In this document: positions 9,061 to 17,663 of the stretch, one piece after another
How positions within the stretch are numbered: the first letter of the stretch is position 1
Layout: the number at the start of each line of letters is the position of its first letter
Assembly: GCF_000374065.1 (NCBI RefSeq)
Contig: NZ_KB893290.1
Coordinates: 42,989 to 106,988 of the forward strand
Source: Spirosoma luteum DSM 19990
GTDB lineage: Bacteria; Bacteroidota; Bacteroidia; Cytophagales; Spirosomataceae
DNA: 64,000 nucleotides
Direction of reading: 5' to 3'
The notes under the pieces: model-generated
What the model saw: the letters and a program-made list of their open reading frames with translations, nothing else
What the model was told of the DNA's origin: nothing
Databases searched by the model: none
Made by a program: the position numbers and the translations under genes

Positions 9061-12000
9061 AGCCCCTGGCTGATTGGCGATAATTTCCGGGCGAAATGCC
9101 AAATTCTTCGGAAAACAACCGGCTGAAATACTTGGGATTGTTGAAGCCCACGGCGTAGCCCACCTGCGACACGTTGAGTTTCGTGGTGGTTAACAGCACC
9201 TGGGCCTGCCGTAAACGCAGGGCGCGCACGTAGTGACTGAAAGACATCCCCGTCAGGGCCGTCAGCTTTTTGTGAAGGGTAGTCCGGCTCATGCCCAGCT
9301 GCTGGCAGATGGTGTCCACCGAAAGCTCGGGATTCTCTAACTGCGCTTCTACCTTGATTCGGAGCTTTGTCAGAAACTGGTCTTCCAGAACCTCTCCCGC
9401 GTCAGTCGGCGTAGTTTCGCCGGGCTGGGTACTTAGCGGATTGCCGCCCAGCGAGGTGCCGCCCAGCGGAGTGCCGCCCAGGGCCAGTTGACTGTAGTAA
9501 ACCTGCAACTGCCGCCGGGTCTGGATCAGGTTAGCCAGCACCAGCAATAGTTCTTCCCGCAGAAAGGGTTTCACCAGGTAAGTGTCGGCCCCGCGCCGTA
9601 GGCCCGCCATCCGGTCACTGACGGCGGCCCGGGCCGTCAGCAGGACGATGGGGATATGGCTGGTTCGTTCGTCGTTCTTGAGCGTATCGCACAGTTCGAA
9701 CCCATCTTTGAGGGGCATCATCACGTCGCTCAGAATCAGATCCGGCACCTTCTCCAGTGCCAGGTCAATACCCGCCTGTCCGTTCTCGGCCCGGATCATA
9801 TAGTAATCGGCCCCCAGGCAGGTTTGAATATAAGCGGCTACATCGTCATTGTCTTCCACCAGCAACAGCACGGGCCCGTTTCCGGCAGGTACCGGTTCAG
9901 GTTCATTCCACGGCGTGGGTTCCGGACTAACCACAACCGGATTGGGCACCCACTCCTGAAAGGGCCCGGCCACCTCAGGCCGAATCTGACGTGCAAGCGG
10001 GATACTCACCACAAACTCAGCTCCCTGTCCATTTGTGGCCCCTCCGCCCCGATTTCGGACGGCCAGCCCGCCGTGCATGAGCCCCACCAGCTCCCGCACC
10101 AGCGACAGCCCGATGCCGGTACCGCTAACCGGCATCGTCGATTGATTGTCGGACTGGTAGAAGCGGTCAAAGACTTTCGACAGACTCGCCGGACTGATGC
10201 CAGGGCCGGTATCGCTGACGATGAATTGAACCCAGTGACCCTCCAGTCCGGGACCCTCCAGATGCCCGGTTGGGGTAAGTTCCTCATGGTAGCCTTGTGC
10301 GCTGAGGGGTTGCCAGCTTTCCAGGATCTTTAACTGGTAGTCGATATGCCCACCCGCGGGGGTAAACTTGAGGGCGTTGGCCAGCAGATTGGACAGAATA
10401 TCTTGGAGTTTATCCCGATCAAATTCAGCTTCATACGTTTCAGCCTCGAAAAGAAAATGCAACTCGACACCCCGGCTATGGGCCAGCGACTGGAAGGATT
10501 CGCCCACGTAACGGGCAAAGCCCACCAGATCGGCCCGCACCGGATGCAGGTGCATTTCGTCGGCTTCGAGTTTGGAGAGGTCCAGAATCTGGTTAATCAG
10601 CCGCAGCAGATTGGTGCCGCTGCGTTCAATCAGTCCGGCCGCCTTCCGAACCAGTGGCTGTTCGGCCTCCGGCTGGTGGTTCTCCAGTTCGGCCGCCATG
10701 CCCAGTATGATAGTGAGGGGCGTACGGAACTCGTGCGAAATATTGGCAAAAAACCGGGAGCGGGCTTCATTGAGCCGGAGCAGATCCCGGGCCTGCTGCT
10801 CAATAATTTCTTTAGCCTGTTCAATGCGGGCCGTGGCCTGGTGGATTTCCCGCTGCAACCTGACCTGTTCGTTCCGGTGCTGCCAGATTCGCCAGCGCAG
10901 CCAGGCCCAGATACCGGCTCCTGCCAGCAGGACCATCAGCACCAGGAACCAGCCACGCAGATACACCGGCCGCACCACCGTCAGGTTGATGGCCAGCGTA
11001 TTAGCCGACCACCGCCCGTTAGCCGCCTGTGCTTTAATCAACAACCGATGGTTGCCGTAGGGTAGATTACTCAGCCGCAGGGTAGGCTCCGTCTGGTAAG
11101 TCCATCCCTGGTCAATGTCGGTAAACTGATAGGCATACACATTCTTGTCGGCGTTGGTGTAGTTGAGCAGGGCAACATCCAGCACGCTGGAGCGGTCGCC
11201 GGGCGGAATGGTAATCGTATTGGTGCTGACTATGTCATCCGTTTTGTCGACGAGTTTATCCGTCGCATTGTCATACTGGTGAAATGATAGGACGCGCAGG
11301 GGTAGCCCGGCGGCCGGTTTCTCGGCCTGGAAATCACGCGGGTCGAAGGCGGTGATGCCATTAAGTCCGCCAAAATAAATCCGGCCGACCTTGTCCTGAT
11401 AATGCGCAATCCGGTTGAACTCGTTGTTGGTAATGCCATCCTCCACAAAATAGGACCGGGTAGTGAACCGGACGGGGTCGAACTGCATGATGCCGTAGTC
11501 GCTGCTGAGCCAGAGGTGCCCCCGCTCATCGGCATACACGGCGTAGATATTATCGTTGGACAACCCCTCACTGCGCCGAAACTGCCGATACTGACCCTGC
11601 CGACGGTCCCACCGGATGAGGCCCGCGTTGGCCGTAGCCAGCCAGTAGATACCCTGCGGGTCCTGGTAAAAATGCTGGTAACTCTCGGCGGGCAGATAAA
11701 AACGCTCCTTTCCCCCGCTCCAGTACCGGGCCGTTACCCCTTTTTGGGGATCTACAGTGTACAAGCCGGTGTTGGCGCAAATCCAGAGGGTGCCCTGCCG
11801 GTCGGGAGCAATATGCAGGATATGGGCCTTAGCCAGTTCGGTAAACCCATTGTACTGCGAAAAAGGGGCCAACGTCTCCTGCTTCGTGTCAAACAGTAAA
11901 AGGCCTGGTTGCCCGCCCAGTACCCACTGCTTAGGGCCAAATGGATGCAGTGTCCAGAGAATATACCCATCAGGAAGATGCAACATGGAACTGGCATCGG

Positions 12001-13420
12001 TAATGGGTGCATACCGTACGAAATGACTCACAAGGCCGACATAAAGCGTACCCTGTTTATCCTGGGTCAATCCATACGCACGCGAAAAAGGCACGCTGTT
12101 CTTCAGAATAGACAATTTCCTGGGTGAGCCGCCCGGCCACTGAGCGGTGTACAGGCCCTGACTCTCCAAATTAGCAAAAACCTGATTGCCAAAAACGGTA
12201 ATCCCCCGAATTGGGGTTAAACCCGTTTGCTGGTCAGTTTCCTGGTGAAACAGTCGGTGGAAATTGTTTTCGGCCAGCTTGACCTGATACACGCCAAAAC
12301 TGGTTCCCAACCAGAACAGTCCACTGCGGTCCCGAAAAAAACTCCGGTTGATAACCGGCCCATTTGGTGTTGGCAGAGCAATGGTCAGGAGGGCCCGGCT
12401 GGTTGAATCCCGCAGACTTATTCCATCCCACAGTAAGCCGGAACGGTCAAACGCGTAACAAACCGGATGAAGGGGCCGGGTCAACGAGTTTAGCAGGGAT
12501 GGCGGTCTCACCCGCCGATTGCCCGACTCGTCCACGCTAAAAAACACATCCTCTCCCCCCGTTGCCGGGCCAGTGACGAAGTAGAAAAATTCAATGCCCG
12601 CGTTTCGCTGCCCCAGACAAGTGCTAATTATTGACCCCGGATGGGCAAACTGATGCAGGATGCGGCCATCGGCGGTTAATTCAAGAACTAATGCATCATC
12701 GGCCACGGCCCAGACCGTTTGGCGGGCGGTGACCTGAAAAGCAACCAGTTTTTTAAAGGGCAGAGACACCGACCGCAGCCCGGTTTTTGGGTGGTACGAT
12801 AGTAACCGGGCGGGCTGTTGGTCGGTAAAAAAGATGGTGCCGTTGGTACTACTGAGCAGGCGTGGGGAAAGGTCGTTTGACTTGGCAGGCGCTTGCTTTT
12901 TAAACTTTTCTTCGAAGGAGGTGGCCTTATTCGTCAGTGGATCGAAGAGGGTAATCTGCGACTGGCCAAAAGGTCCCATGAGCCATAAAACCCCCTCAGC
13001 ATCCTGGGCAATGGACTGTACATCGTCGAAATTAAGCCCATTTCGTTCTTTGGTATAGGTCGTAAAGGTCCGGCCATCGAAGCGGTTAAGACCGAACTTG
13101 GTACCGAACCACATAAACCCCTGCTTATCCTGAAAAATGGCGTTCACCTCCCGGTGCGACAAGCCCTGCTCGGGGCCATAATACTTCACCGAAGCGGTAT
13201 ACGGCTGGGCCACACCTGGCTGGGCCGCATCCGGCTGTGCTTGTGCCGCCGTAGAGAAATAGAGCAGCAGGATTAGTGCAAAGGCCAGCCCTTTTTCAAT
13301 TACCAGACCGAATCGGTAAGGGCTATACCCGACATGCCTGCCAACGTAAGTCGAGGCAGACCATAAGTCATCATTCGAATTAAGATAATCTATCAATGCA
13401 GCCTTTGGTACTGCTGGCAT
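9059..13420 (-). CDS. Hybrid two-component system (HTCS): propeller sensor, histidine kinase, receiver, AraC-type HTH
   Basis: A 1453-residue one-protein signalling system. Residues about 38-62 form a hydrophobic signal/anchor, followed by two-component-propeller (Reg_prop) blades with WFGTKFGLNRFDG-type motifs, a Y_Y_Y domain, a membrane segment at about 822-845, a coiled coil, HisKA with phospho-acceptor His896 in SHEFRTP, HATPase_c (DTGPGIS, GTGIGLSLV), a receiver with Asp1232 in LILSDVMMP, and a C-terminal AraC HTH (GFNNPKYFSRLF, PGNYR). The periplasmic propeller would sense a ligand and the HTH bind DNA. Known HTCS proteins mostly control neighbouring polysaccharide-use or surface genes; here the surface gene starts 105 bp downstream. 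The first 37 residues before the hydrophobic segment are unusually long for a signal peptide, so the true start may be further in, but there is no other ATG nearby. Confidence 0.92.
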   Translation of the reverse strand: MPAVPKAALIDYLNSNDDLWSASTYVGRHVGYSPYRFGLVIEKGLAFALILLLYFSTAAQAQPDAAQPGVAQPYTASVKYYGPEQGLSHREVNAIFQDKQGFMWFGTKFGLNRFDGRTFTTYTKERNGLNFDDVQSIAQDAEGVLWLMGPFGQSQITLFDPLTNKATSFEEKFKKQAPAKSNDLSPRLLSSTNGTIFFTDQQPARLLSYHPKTGLRSVSLPFKKLVAFQVTARQTVWAVADDALVLELTADGRILHQFAHPGSIISTCLGQRNAGIEFFYFVTGPATGGEDVFFSVDESGNRRVRPPSLLNSLTRPLHPVCYAFDRSGLLWDGISLRDSTSRALLTIALPTPNGPVINRSFFRDRSGLFWLGTSFGVYQVKLAENNFHRLFHQETDQQTGLTPIRGITVFGNQVFANLESQGLYTAQWPGGSPRKLSILKNSVPFSRAYGLTQDKQGTLYVGLVSHFVRYAPITDASSMLHLPDGYILWTLHPFGPKQWVLGGQPGLLLFDTKQETLAPFSQYNGFTELAKAHILHIAPDRQGTLWICANTGLYTVDPQKGVTARYWSGGKERFYLPAESYQHFYQDPQGIYWLATANAGLIRWDRRQGQYRQFRRSEGLSNDNIYAVYADERGHLWLSSDYGIMQFDPVRFTTRSYFVEDGITNNEFNRIAHYQDKVGRIYFGGLNGITAFDPRDFQAEKPAAGLPLRVLSFHQYDNATDKLVDKTDDIVSTNTITIPPGDRSSVLDVALLNYTNADKNVYAYQFTDIDQGWTYQTEPTLRLSNLPYGNHRLLIKAQAANGRWSANTLAINLTVVRPVYLRGWFLVLMVLLAGAGIWAWLRWRIWQHRNEQVRLQREIHQATARIEQAKEIIEQQARDLLRLNEARSRFFANISHEFRTPLTIILGMAAELENHQPEAEQPLVRKAAGLIERSGTNLLRLINQILDLSKLEADEMHLHPVRADLVGFARYVGESFQSLAHSRGVELHFLFEAETYEAEFDRDKLQDILSNLLANALKFTPAGGHIDYQLKILESWQPLSAQGYHEELTPTGHLEGPGLEGHWVQFIVSDTGPGISPASLSKVFDRFYQSDNQSTMPVSGTGIGLSLVRELVGLMHGGLAVRNRGGGATNGQGAEFVVSIPLARQIRPEVAGPFQEWVPNPVVVSPEPTPWNEPEPVPAGNGPVLLLVEDNDDVAAYIQTCLGADYYMIRAENGQAGIDLALEKVPDLILSDVMMPLKDGFELCDTLKNDERTSHIPIVLLTARAAVSDRMAGLRRGADTYLVKPFLREELLLVLANLIQTRRQLQVYYSQLALGGTPLGGTSLGGNPLSTQPGETTPTDAGEVLEDQFLTKLRIKVEAQLENPELSVDTICQQLGMSRTTLHKKLTALTGMSFSHYVRALRLRQAQVLLTTTKLNVSQVGYAVGFNNPKYFSRLFSEEFGISPGNYRQSARG

Positions 13421-13914
13421 ACGTACTCTAATTTACTTCGAAAAAGCAAGATTGCCATCCGTATTACTCAATAAGGAGCCCTACGAAAACAGGCTGATCA
13501 AGCAAGTCAACCAACTGGTAAAATAACCCTAGGTGGAATATATATTATTTAACCAGGAGTTCATCACAGATTTCATCATATACGAAGTCGCCAGCGAATC
13601 GGTTTTGCGGGGGATAGAAGACTTTAACCACTCACGGGTTTTCTATCAACCGGGCCGATCCAACTTATTGTCTGGTCGTAGCTACCGCCAGTCCGTTGCA
13701 AAGATGCAGACCGAAAGGCGAATCATTACCGTAAGCGAACAGCATAGCGGTGCCCTTACATACTCCTGTACTTGTTTGGGTTTTCCCTGGTTCAGCCACT
13801 CACCCCACCACCATACCATCCGGCAACGAACAAGGCTGCTCCCACGACGGACTACTGTTCAACCCATAAAAATGCCCTGCCTGAAAGTACTCATTTAATC
13901 ACGGTCATAAAAAA
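13421..13914. other. Gene-poor stretch upstream of the HTCS
   Basis: No convincing gene. A 121-codon plus-strand frame at 13533-13898 has no recognisable domain, a composition unlike its neighbours and no clear promoter. The first about 60 bp presumably hold the HTCS promoter on the minus strand, but no TAnnTTTG box was recognised. Confidence 0.5.
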
Positions 13915-13941
13915 TCCCCGCCAGCAGAATCTGGACGGGGA
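13915..13941 (-). terminator. Strong intrinsic terminator (minus strand)
   Basis: Stem TCCCCG/CGGGGA extended by CCAG/CTGG with one bulged base and a 6-nt loop, followed on the minus strand by TTTTTT. It lies just past the relic at 13971-14240 and is probably the original terminator of that lost surface gene. Confidence 0.75.
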
Positions 13942-13970
13942 CTTTCGGGAAGGTTAAGTTGGGGGAGAAA

Positions 13971-14240
13971 TTACCTCATTTTCAGCCCGTAGAGTCGGAC
14001 CAGGGCCGCGGCAGTTTTTTTACTACCAAATGGGTGAGGGTATGTTCGCGCAACAACACAGGGGACATTGGTTGGTGAGTCAACGGAAACTGACCCGTTC
14101 GACCAGACCTGCCTGCTCAATGCGCTTTTCAGCGATGGTATGGCCCGGTATATCGGTCAGGACCACTTCCAGGAGCACACCAGGCGCCCCCGGTGCAGGT
14201 TGATAGCCAGCCGTAGCTGAAATTGCTTTCAACTAATGCT
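13971..14240 (-). pseudogene. Frameshifted 3' relic of a third giant surface protein gene
   Basis: The minus strand reads LVESNFSYGWLSTCTGG (to about 14180), matching the end of the repeated module in the intact gene (FSYGWLAACN, at about 1500-1545); GCCAGCCGTAGCTGAAA is shared base for base. In the neighbouring frame the sequence continues PGVLLEVVLTDIPGHT, IAEKRIEQAGLVERVSF, then in yet another frame VLLREHTLTHLVVKKL. Together these resemble a T9SS sorting tail broken by at least two frameshifts. The position upstream of the intact HTCS fits a repeated HTCS/surface-gene unit. Confidence 0.6.
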
Positions 14241-14398
14241 GACGACTAACCGAAAACCATCCGGTCAGCCGTCATCACTAGTTCATTCCGACAACTTTCA
14301 GTTCGTCAATCAGTTTGGCAAAACGTGGAGTTGCCTGCGTGCTTCAGAGTCGTTATTTTCCCAACCATTCGGAAGCGGTCTTTTTATACTGTTTATGA

Positions 14399-16714
14399 TT
14401 ATTTGTTAGTTTTCTTTTCCAATTGCTGATCAAAGCGACCCCATTGGGTGCTCATGATCGGATTACGCCGTAGCTGCTTGACGGAAGCAATGGGATCGCT
14501 GAAAAACTGAACCATTTCCGCATTTGCATTAACATCAATTCCTCTGGCTATCAACTGTTCTTTTGCCACACCAAAGTACTTGATCACTTGCGCAGCTTTT
14601 TGGTCAACGGTGCGGTCAAAATCAACATCCGAAACCGTTTTAGTCAGGGTGGTCTCTGTCCGAGCGGAGGTGGTCATCGTACTCGGATTAACCGTCGTCT
14701 GAGCAACCGTTGTACCCATTTGCAAGGGACCTTTTCCTTGCAGGAATGCCAGGATGTCATCGGTTTTTCGGCTCAGCGACTCAAGTTGCTGGCTCATGGC
14801 TACCATCTTGGTAGTCAGGTCATTGGTATTGATACCCACGGCTACGTTGACAACGTTTAACGAGGCATCTTTGGCAGCCTGCCAGGCGACGCCCACGATG
14901 CGGGAATAATCGCCCAGTTTCATGTCGGCCGGGTGAACGGCAATGCCCATCCCATCATGATTGCCCGAGGGGATGATGTAGTCGCCAATAGCAACCTGGC
15001 CCACTACCCGTACCGGCACCTGACCCATAAAAGCCACTTTTTCGTAGTCACTCTCCCGGTTGGCCGCTGGCATATTACCCAGTACAATGGGCCTTTTTGA
15101 AACAACCATGTAGTGATCGGCCTGGTCTGTGCGCAGCGAAATTTTACCGCCAGAAACACCAACAATCTGTCCAAAAACCATATCGGCTTCACCCTTACCC
15201 CGTTCGAGCCATTCGGCGTAGTCACCGTTGCCCGATTCATACGCTACGCCCGCATTAGTTTCGACATCGCGTTTCCACTTATCTATTTCAAGTCCCAAAG
15301 CAATTCCTTTAGCCACTAAAGCGGCTGCCTGCGCACCAACACCTACAGCTGCAGGCGCGGTAATGACCGCTGCGGCAAGGGCAGCTCCTTCGGCAACCAA
15401 TCCCGCTCCATCCGCAGTTAAGTTGACAACCTCTAATGCAAACAATGCCGTCTGAATTTTATATTCCTCGCTGTCCTGAAGTTCAGTAAGTGTTTGTCCT
15501 TCAATGCGGCCCTTAATACCGTCGGCATCCATGAACGTAACGAAGTTGTTACTCGTGCTACGCGTGCCGTTCACCTTGATGGCAATACCCTGGCTACTGC
15601 CCTGTACCCGTAAGGGATAGGAGTCGTAATTGCTATCGGACGCTGGTCCAGTTTTTTCGATTGTTACCTGACCGTTGGCATTCAAAGCGTTGTTCAGTGT
15701 CGTTACGCCAACAACATTCAGCGTACTTTTCAAAGTAGTAGCTCCATCCGCATTCAGGGTACTTTTCAAAGTAGTAGCTCCATCAACACCCAGGGTGTTA
15801 TTAAATTGCGCGGCTCCGCCTACGTTGATGCGCTTGCCAATGCCAACCCCACCGGCTACGACCACAGCGCCCGTGGTGGTATTAGTTGACTCCGTAGTGT
15901 TGGTGCTATTGGTGAGACCGTTTAACGTCGTGTTGCCATTTACGTTCAAGGTACCCGTCAGGATTGTAGGCTTGGCGTTGGCCACCGTCAGCGGCCCGTT
16001 GTTTATAGTAGCTCCACCCGTGGTATTTAGAAACACGTCATTTTTGACGGTCAGATTATTCCCCACTTCCACATCTTTTCCCACTTTCAGACTATTGGCG
16101 ATGTTGATATCACCCTCCTTTGTAATCCGCAGGCGTTCCGTTTTGTTGGTGACGAAAATCAGGTCTACGTTGTCCATCGTGCCAATCCGGTCGGTGGATG
16201 GATCGGTTTTAGTGTTGCCAAACGTTGACCACACGTTACCGGGGACGCCATCAGACGGGCCAGCCGCTGCCGCCCGGGCCTTAGGGTTACTCACCAACTC
16301 GTTGGCCGTCATGGCATGAAAGGCGTAGGGAACGGCCAGCAGACGACTGTTGCTAACGGTTGAGAAGCCGCTTTTACCACCGTCCTGAATGGAAATTTCC
16401 ATCCAGATGTCTTCGCTGCTCCATGGTACGTTTTTAAACGTGCCTGCTCTCACGACGCCCGTTCCAATCGTTAAGTCGAACAAGCCGAGGGTGTTGGTCG
16501 TAACGGTGTGCGTCTCGCTGTAGTGGGTTTTAGCAGAGCCTAGTAGATTGCTGTTCAGGTTGATTTTGAGGGTGACGGGCTGGTTGGCCATAACTTGCCC
16601 CGACAAGCTGCGGGCAACAGCCTGGTATTTCATACCCTGAGGCACCTGCTGGGCCTGCGAAACGGTAACAACCGTACTAAAAAGAAAGAGAAGAAAGAGT
16701 AAAGACTTTTTCAT
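14399..16714 (-). CDS. Secreted repeat protein with tail-fibre-like coil region
   Basis: 771 residues. A clear signal peptide (MKKSLLFLLFLFSTVV to SQAQ) is followed by the segment VPQGMKYQAVARSLSGQVMA, an N-terminal domain common in secreted Bacteroidota proteins. Residues about 200-350 are short repeats alternating VNGNTTLNGL and GATTLKSTLN, of the kind that form elongated fibres. Residues about 420-480 are Ala-rich, and a later domain (NGDYAEWLER, GQIVGVSGGKISLRTD, GDYIIPSG) resembles the C-terminal head of fibre proteins of the Peptidase_G2 type; that comparison is tentative. The C-terminus is charged and shows no obvious T9SS tail. It starts 45 bp after the small T9SS protein at 16760-17263 and is probably co-transcribed with it, downstream of the second HTCS. 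Confidence 0.8.
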   Translation of the reverse strand: MKKSLLFLLFLFSTVVTVSQAQQVPQGMKYQAVARSLSGQVMANQPVTLKINLNSNLLGSAKTHYSETHTVTTNTLGLFDLTIGTGVVRAGTFKNVPWSSEDIWMEISIQDGGKSGFSTVSNSRLLAVPYAFHAMTANELVSNPKARAAAAGPSDGVPGNVWSTFGNTKTDPSTDRIGTMDNVDLIFVTNKTERLRITKEGDINIANSLKVGKDVEVGNNLTVKNDVFLNTTGGATINNGPLTVANAKPTILTGTLNVNGNTTLNGLTNSTNTTESTNTTTGAVVVAGGVGIGKRINVGGAAQFNNTLGVDGATTLKSTLNADGATTLKSTLNVVGVTTLNNALNANGQVTIEKTGPASDSNYDSYPLRVQGSSQGIAIKVNGTRSTSNNFVTFMDADGIKGRIEGQTLTELQDSEEYKIQTALFALEVVNLTADGAGLVAEGAALAAAVITAPAAVGVGAQAAALVAKGIALGLEIDKWKRDVETNAGVAYESGNGDYAEWLERGKGEADMVFGQIVGVSGGKISLRTDQADHYMVVSKRPIVLGNMPAANRESDYEKVAFMGQVPVRVVGQVAIGDYIIPSGNHDGMGIAVHPADMKLGDYSRIVGVAWQAAKDASLNVVNVAVGINTNDLTTKMVAMSQQLESLSRKTDDILAFLQGKGPLQMGTTVAQTTVNPSTMTTSARTETTLTKTVSDVDFDRTVDQKAAQVIKYFGVAKEQLIARGIDVNANAEMVQFFSDPIASVKQLRRNPIMSTQWGRFDQQLEKKTNK

Positions 16715-16759
16715 GAATGTTTTGATTTATGGGTGTTTTATTTAGTAATAAGATAAGGG

Positions 16760-17263
16760 TTACTGGGCTTTGATAATTTTGTAGGACTTCAGTAACCGCC
16801 CGTCCACGCTGTTGATATGCAACAGATAAGTGCCTGTCGGAAACTGCGTCATGTCTACCTGCGTCGATTGGGTGCTAGCTGGCAGTATGGGTAAGGTATA
16901 CTGTCGCCCGTTGAGGTCGGTCAGTCGTAATTGCAGCGGGTCTTCCTGGGGGGCGGTGATGCCAACGGTCAGATAAGAGGTCACTGGATTGGGGGCTACC
17001 GTAATGGTGTAGCCCGCGTCGGGGTTGATCTGATTCTGTAGTTCACTGACCTGGAGCAGGGGCTGGTGAAAGCCCTGGGTATAAAGTCGCTCAGGCGTGT
17101 AACTCGTTTCAACGACAGCCTCGCCCAGCGTCCAGTCCAGGGTCATAGTCTGCGTAGTGGCCGTTCCTCCGCTCACGGCCAACACGCTCGGACTTAAGCG
17201 CTGAGCAACCCCTGTCAGGGATAAGCCCAGGCCGCCCAGTAGAAGTAAATACTTTTTTCTCAT
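16760..17263 (-). CDS. Small secreted protein with T9SS type A sorting domain
   Basis: 167 residues: signal peptide (KYLLLLGGLGLSLTGVAQ), a short domain opening LSPSVLAVSGGTATTQTMTL and containing DWTLGEAVVET, then a canonical sorting domain from about residue 85 (VAPNPVTSYLTV, LRLTDLNGRQ, FPTGTYLLHINSVDGRLLKSYKIIK). The central domain is the short conserved module often seen in Cytophagales T9SS cargo; its function is unknown to me. It is the first gene after the second HTCS on the same strand, so it is a plausible target of that regulator. Confidence 0.85.
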   Translation of the reverse strand: MRKKYLLLLGGLGLSLTGVAQRLSPSVLAVSGGTATTQTMTLDWTLGEAVVETSYTPERLYTQGFHQPLLQVSELQNQINPDAGYTITVAPNPVTSYLTVGITAPQEDPLQLRLTDLNGRQYTLPILPASTQSTQVDMTQFPTGTYLLHINSVDGRLLKSYKIIKAQ

Positions 17264-17594
17264 ATGTATATTGGGTTAGCATTAAAAGCAATTTTCTGCG
17301 GTCAGGGCAAGGCTTGCTACCGCATGGTATAAAGCAGTAAACCTAAAAACTCGCCGACTACATGGGCACTGATTAGAACGGAGCCTGCCTCTCATACCCG
17401 AGTTACCCTGCTCCTCAAAGAGCCGGAACAAAGTAACTGGGTTGAAAAAAGGAAGGTAGAATCGCTTTAATAGGATAGGGGGCAGAGTCAGTCGAAAGTC
17501 AGTATCCGCTGGCCTTGTTCAGCCGGTACAAAAGTGGTGATTATAGCGTCAACCGACTATCGCAGCTTTCCCAAATACTATCGTGAGCGTACCA
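17264..17594. other. Intergenic region between second HTCS and its downstream genes
   Basis: Most of the 400-bp gap between 17263 and 17664. No open frame with recognisable content. It should hold the minus-strand promoter of the small T9SS gene, but no phased direct repeats like those at 920-959 and no clear TAnnTTTG box were found. Confidence 0.5.
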
Positions 17595-17616
17595 AAACAG
17601 GATTCACTTCCTGTTT
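17595..17616 (-). terminator. Short hairpin after the second HTCS
   Basis: Arms AAACAGGA and TCCTGTTT with a 6-nt loop, followed by TTTT counting the last stem bases on the minus strand, about 48 bp past the HTCS stop. The stem is short, so this is a weak terminator call. Confidence 0.4.
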
Positions 17617-17663
17617 CAGGTGAAAAATCCATTGTCAGAAAGGCAGTTGATTAAGCAATTACG

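Noticed and set aside
13533..13898. 121-codon plus-strand frame
   Set aside because: No recognisable domain or plausible promoter, and its sequence looks like random translation next to relic DNA.
13971..14020. Possible Fis-type HTH tail (AAALVRLYGLKMR) at the end of the relic
   Set aside because: The neighbouring frames match a T9SS tail better, and the preceding sequence matches the giant surface protein, so a sigma-54 regulator relic is not supported.
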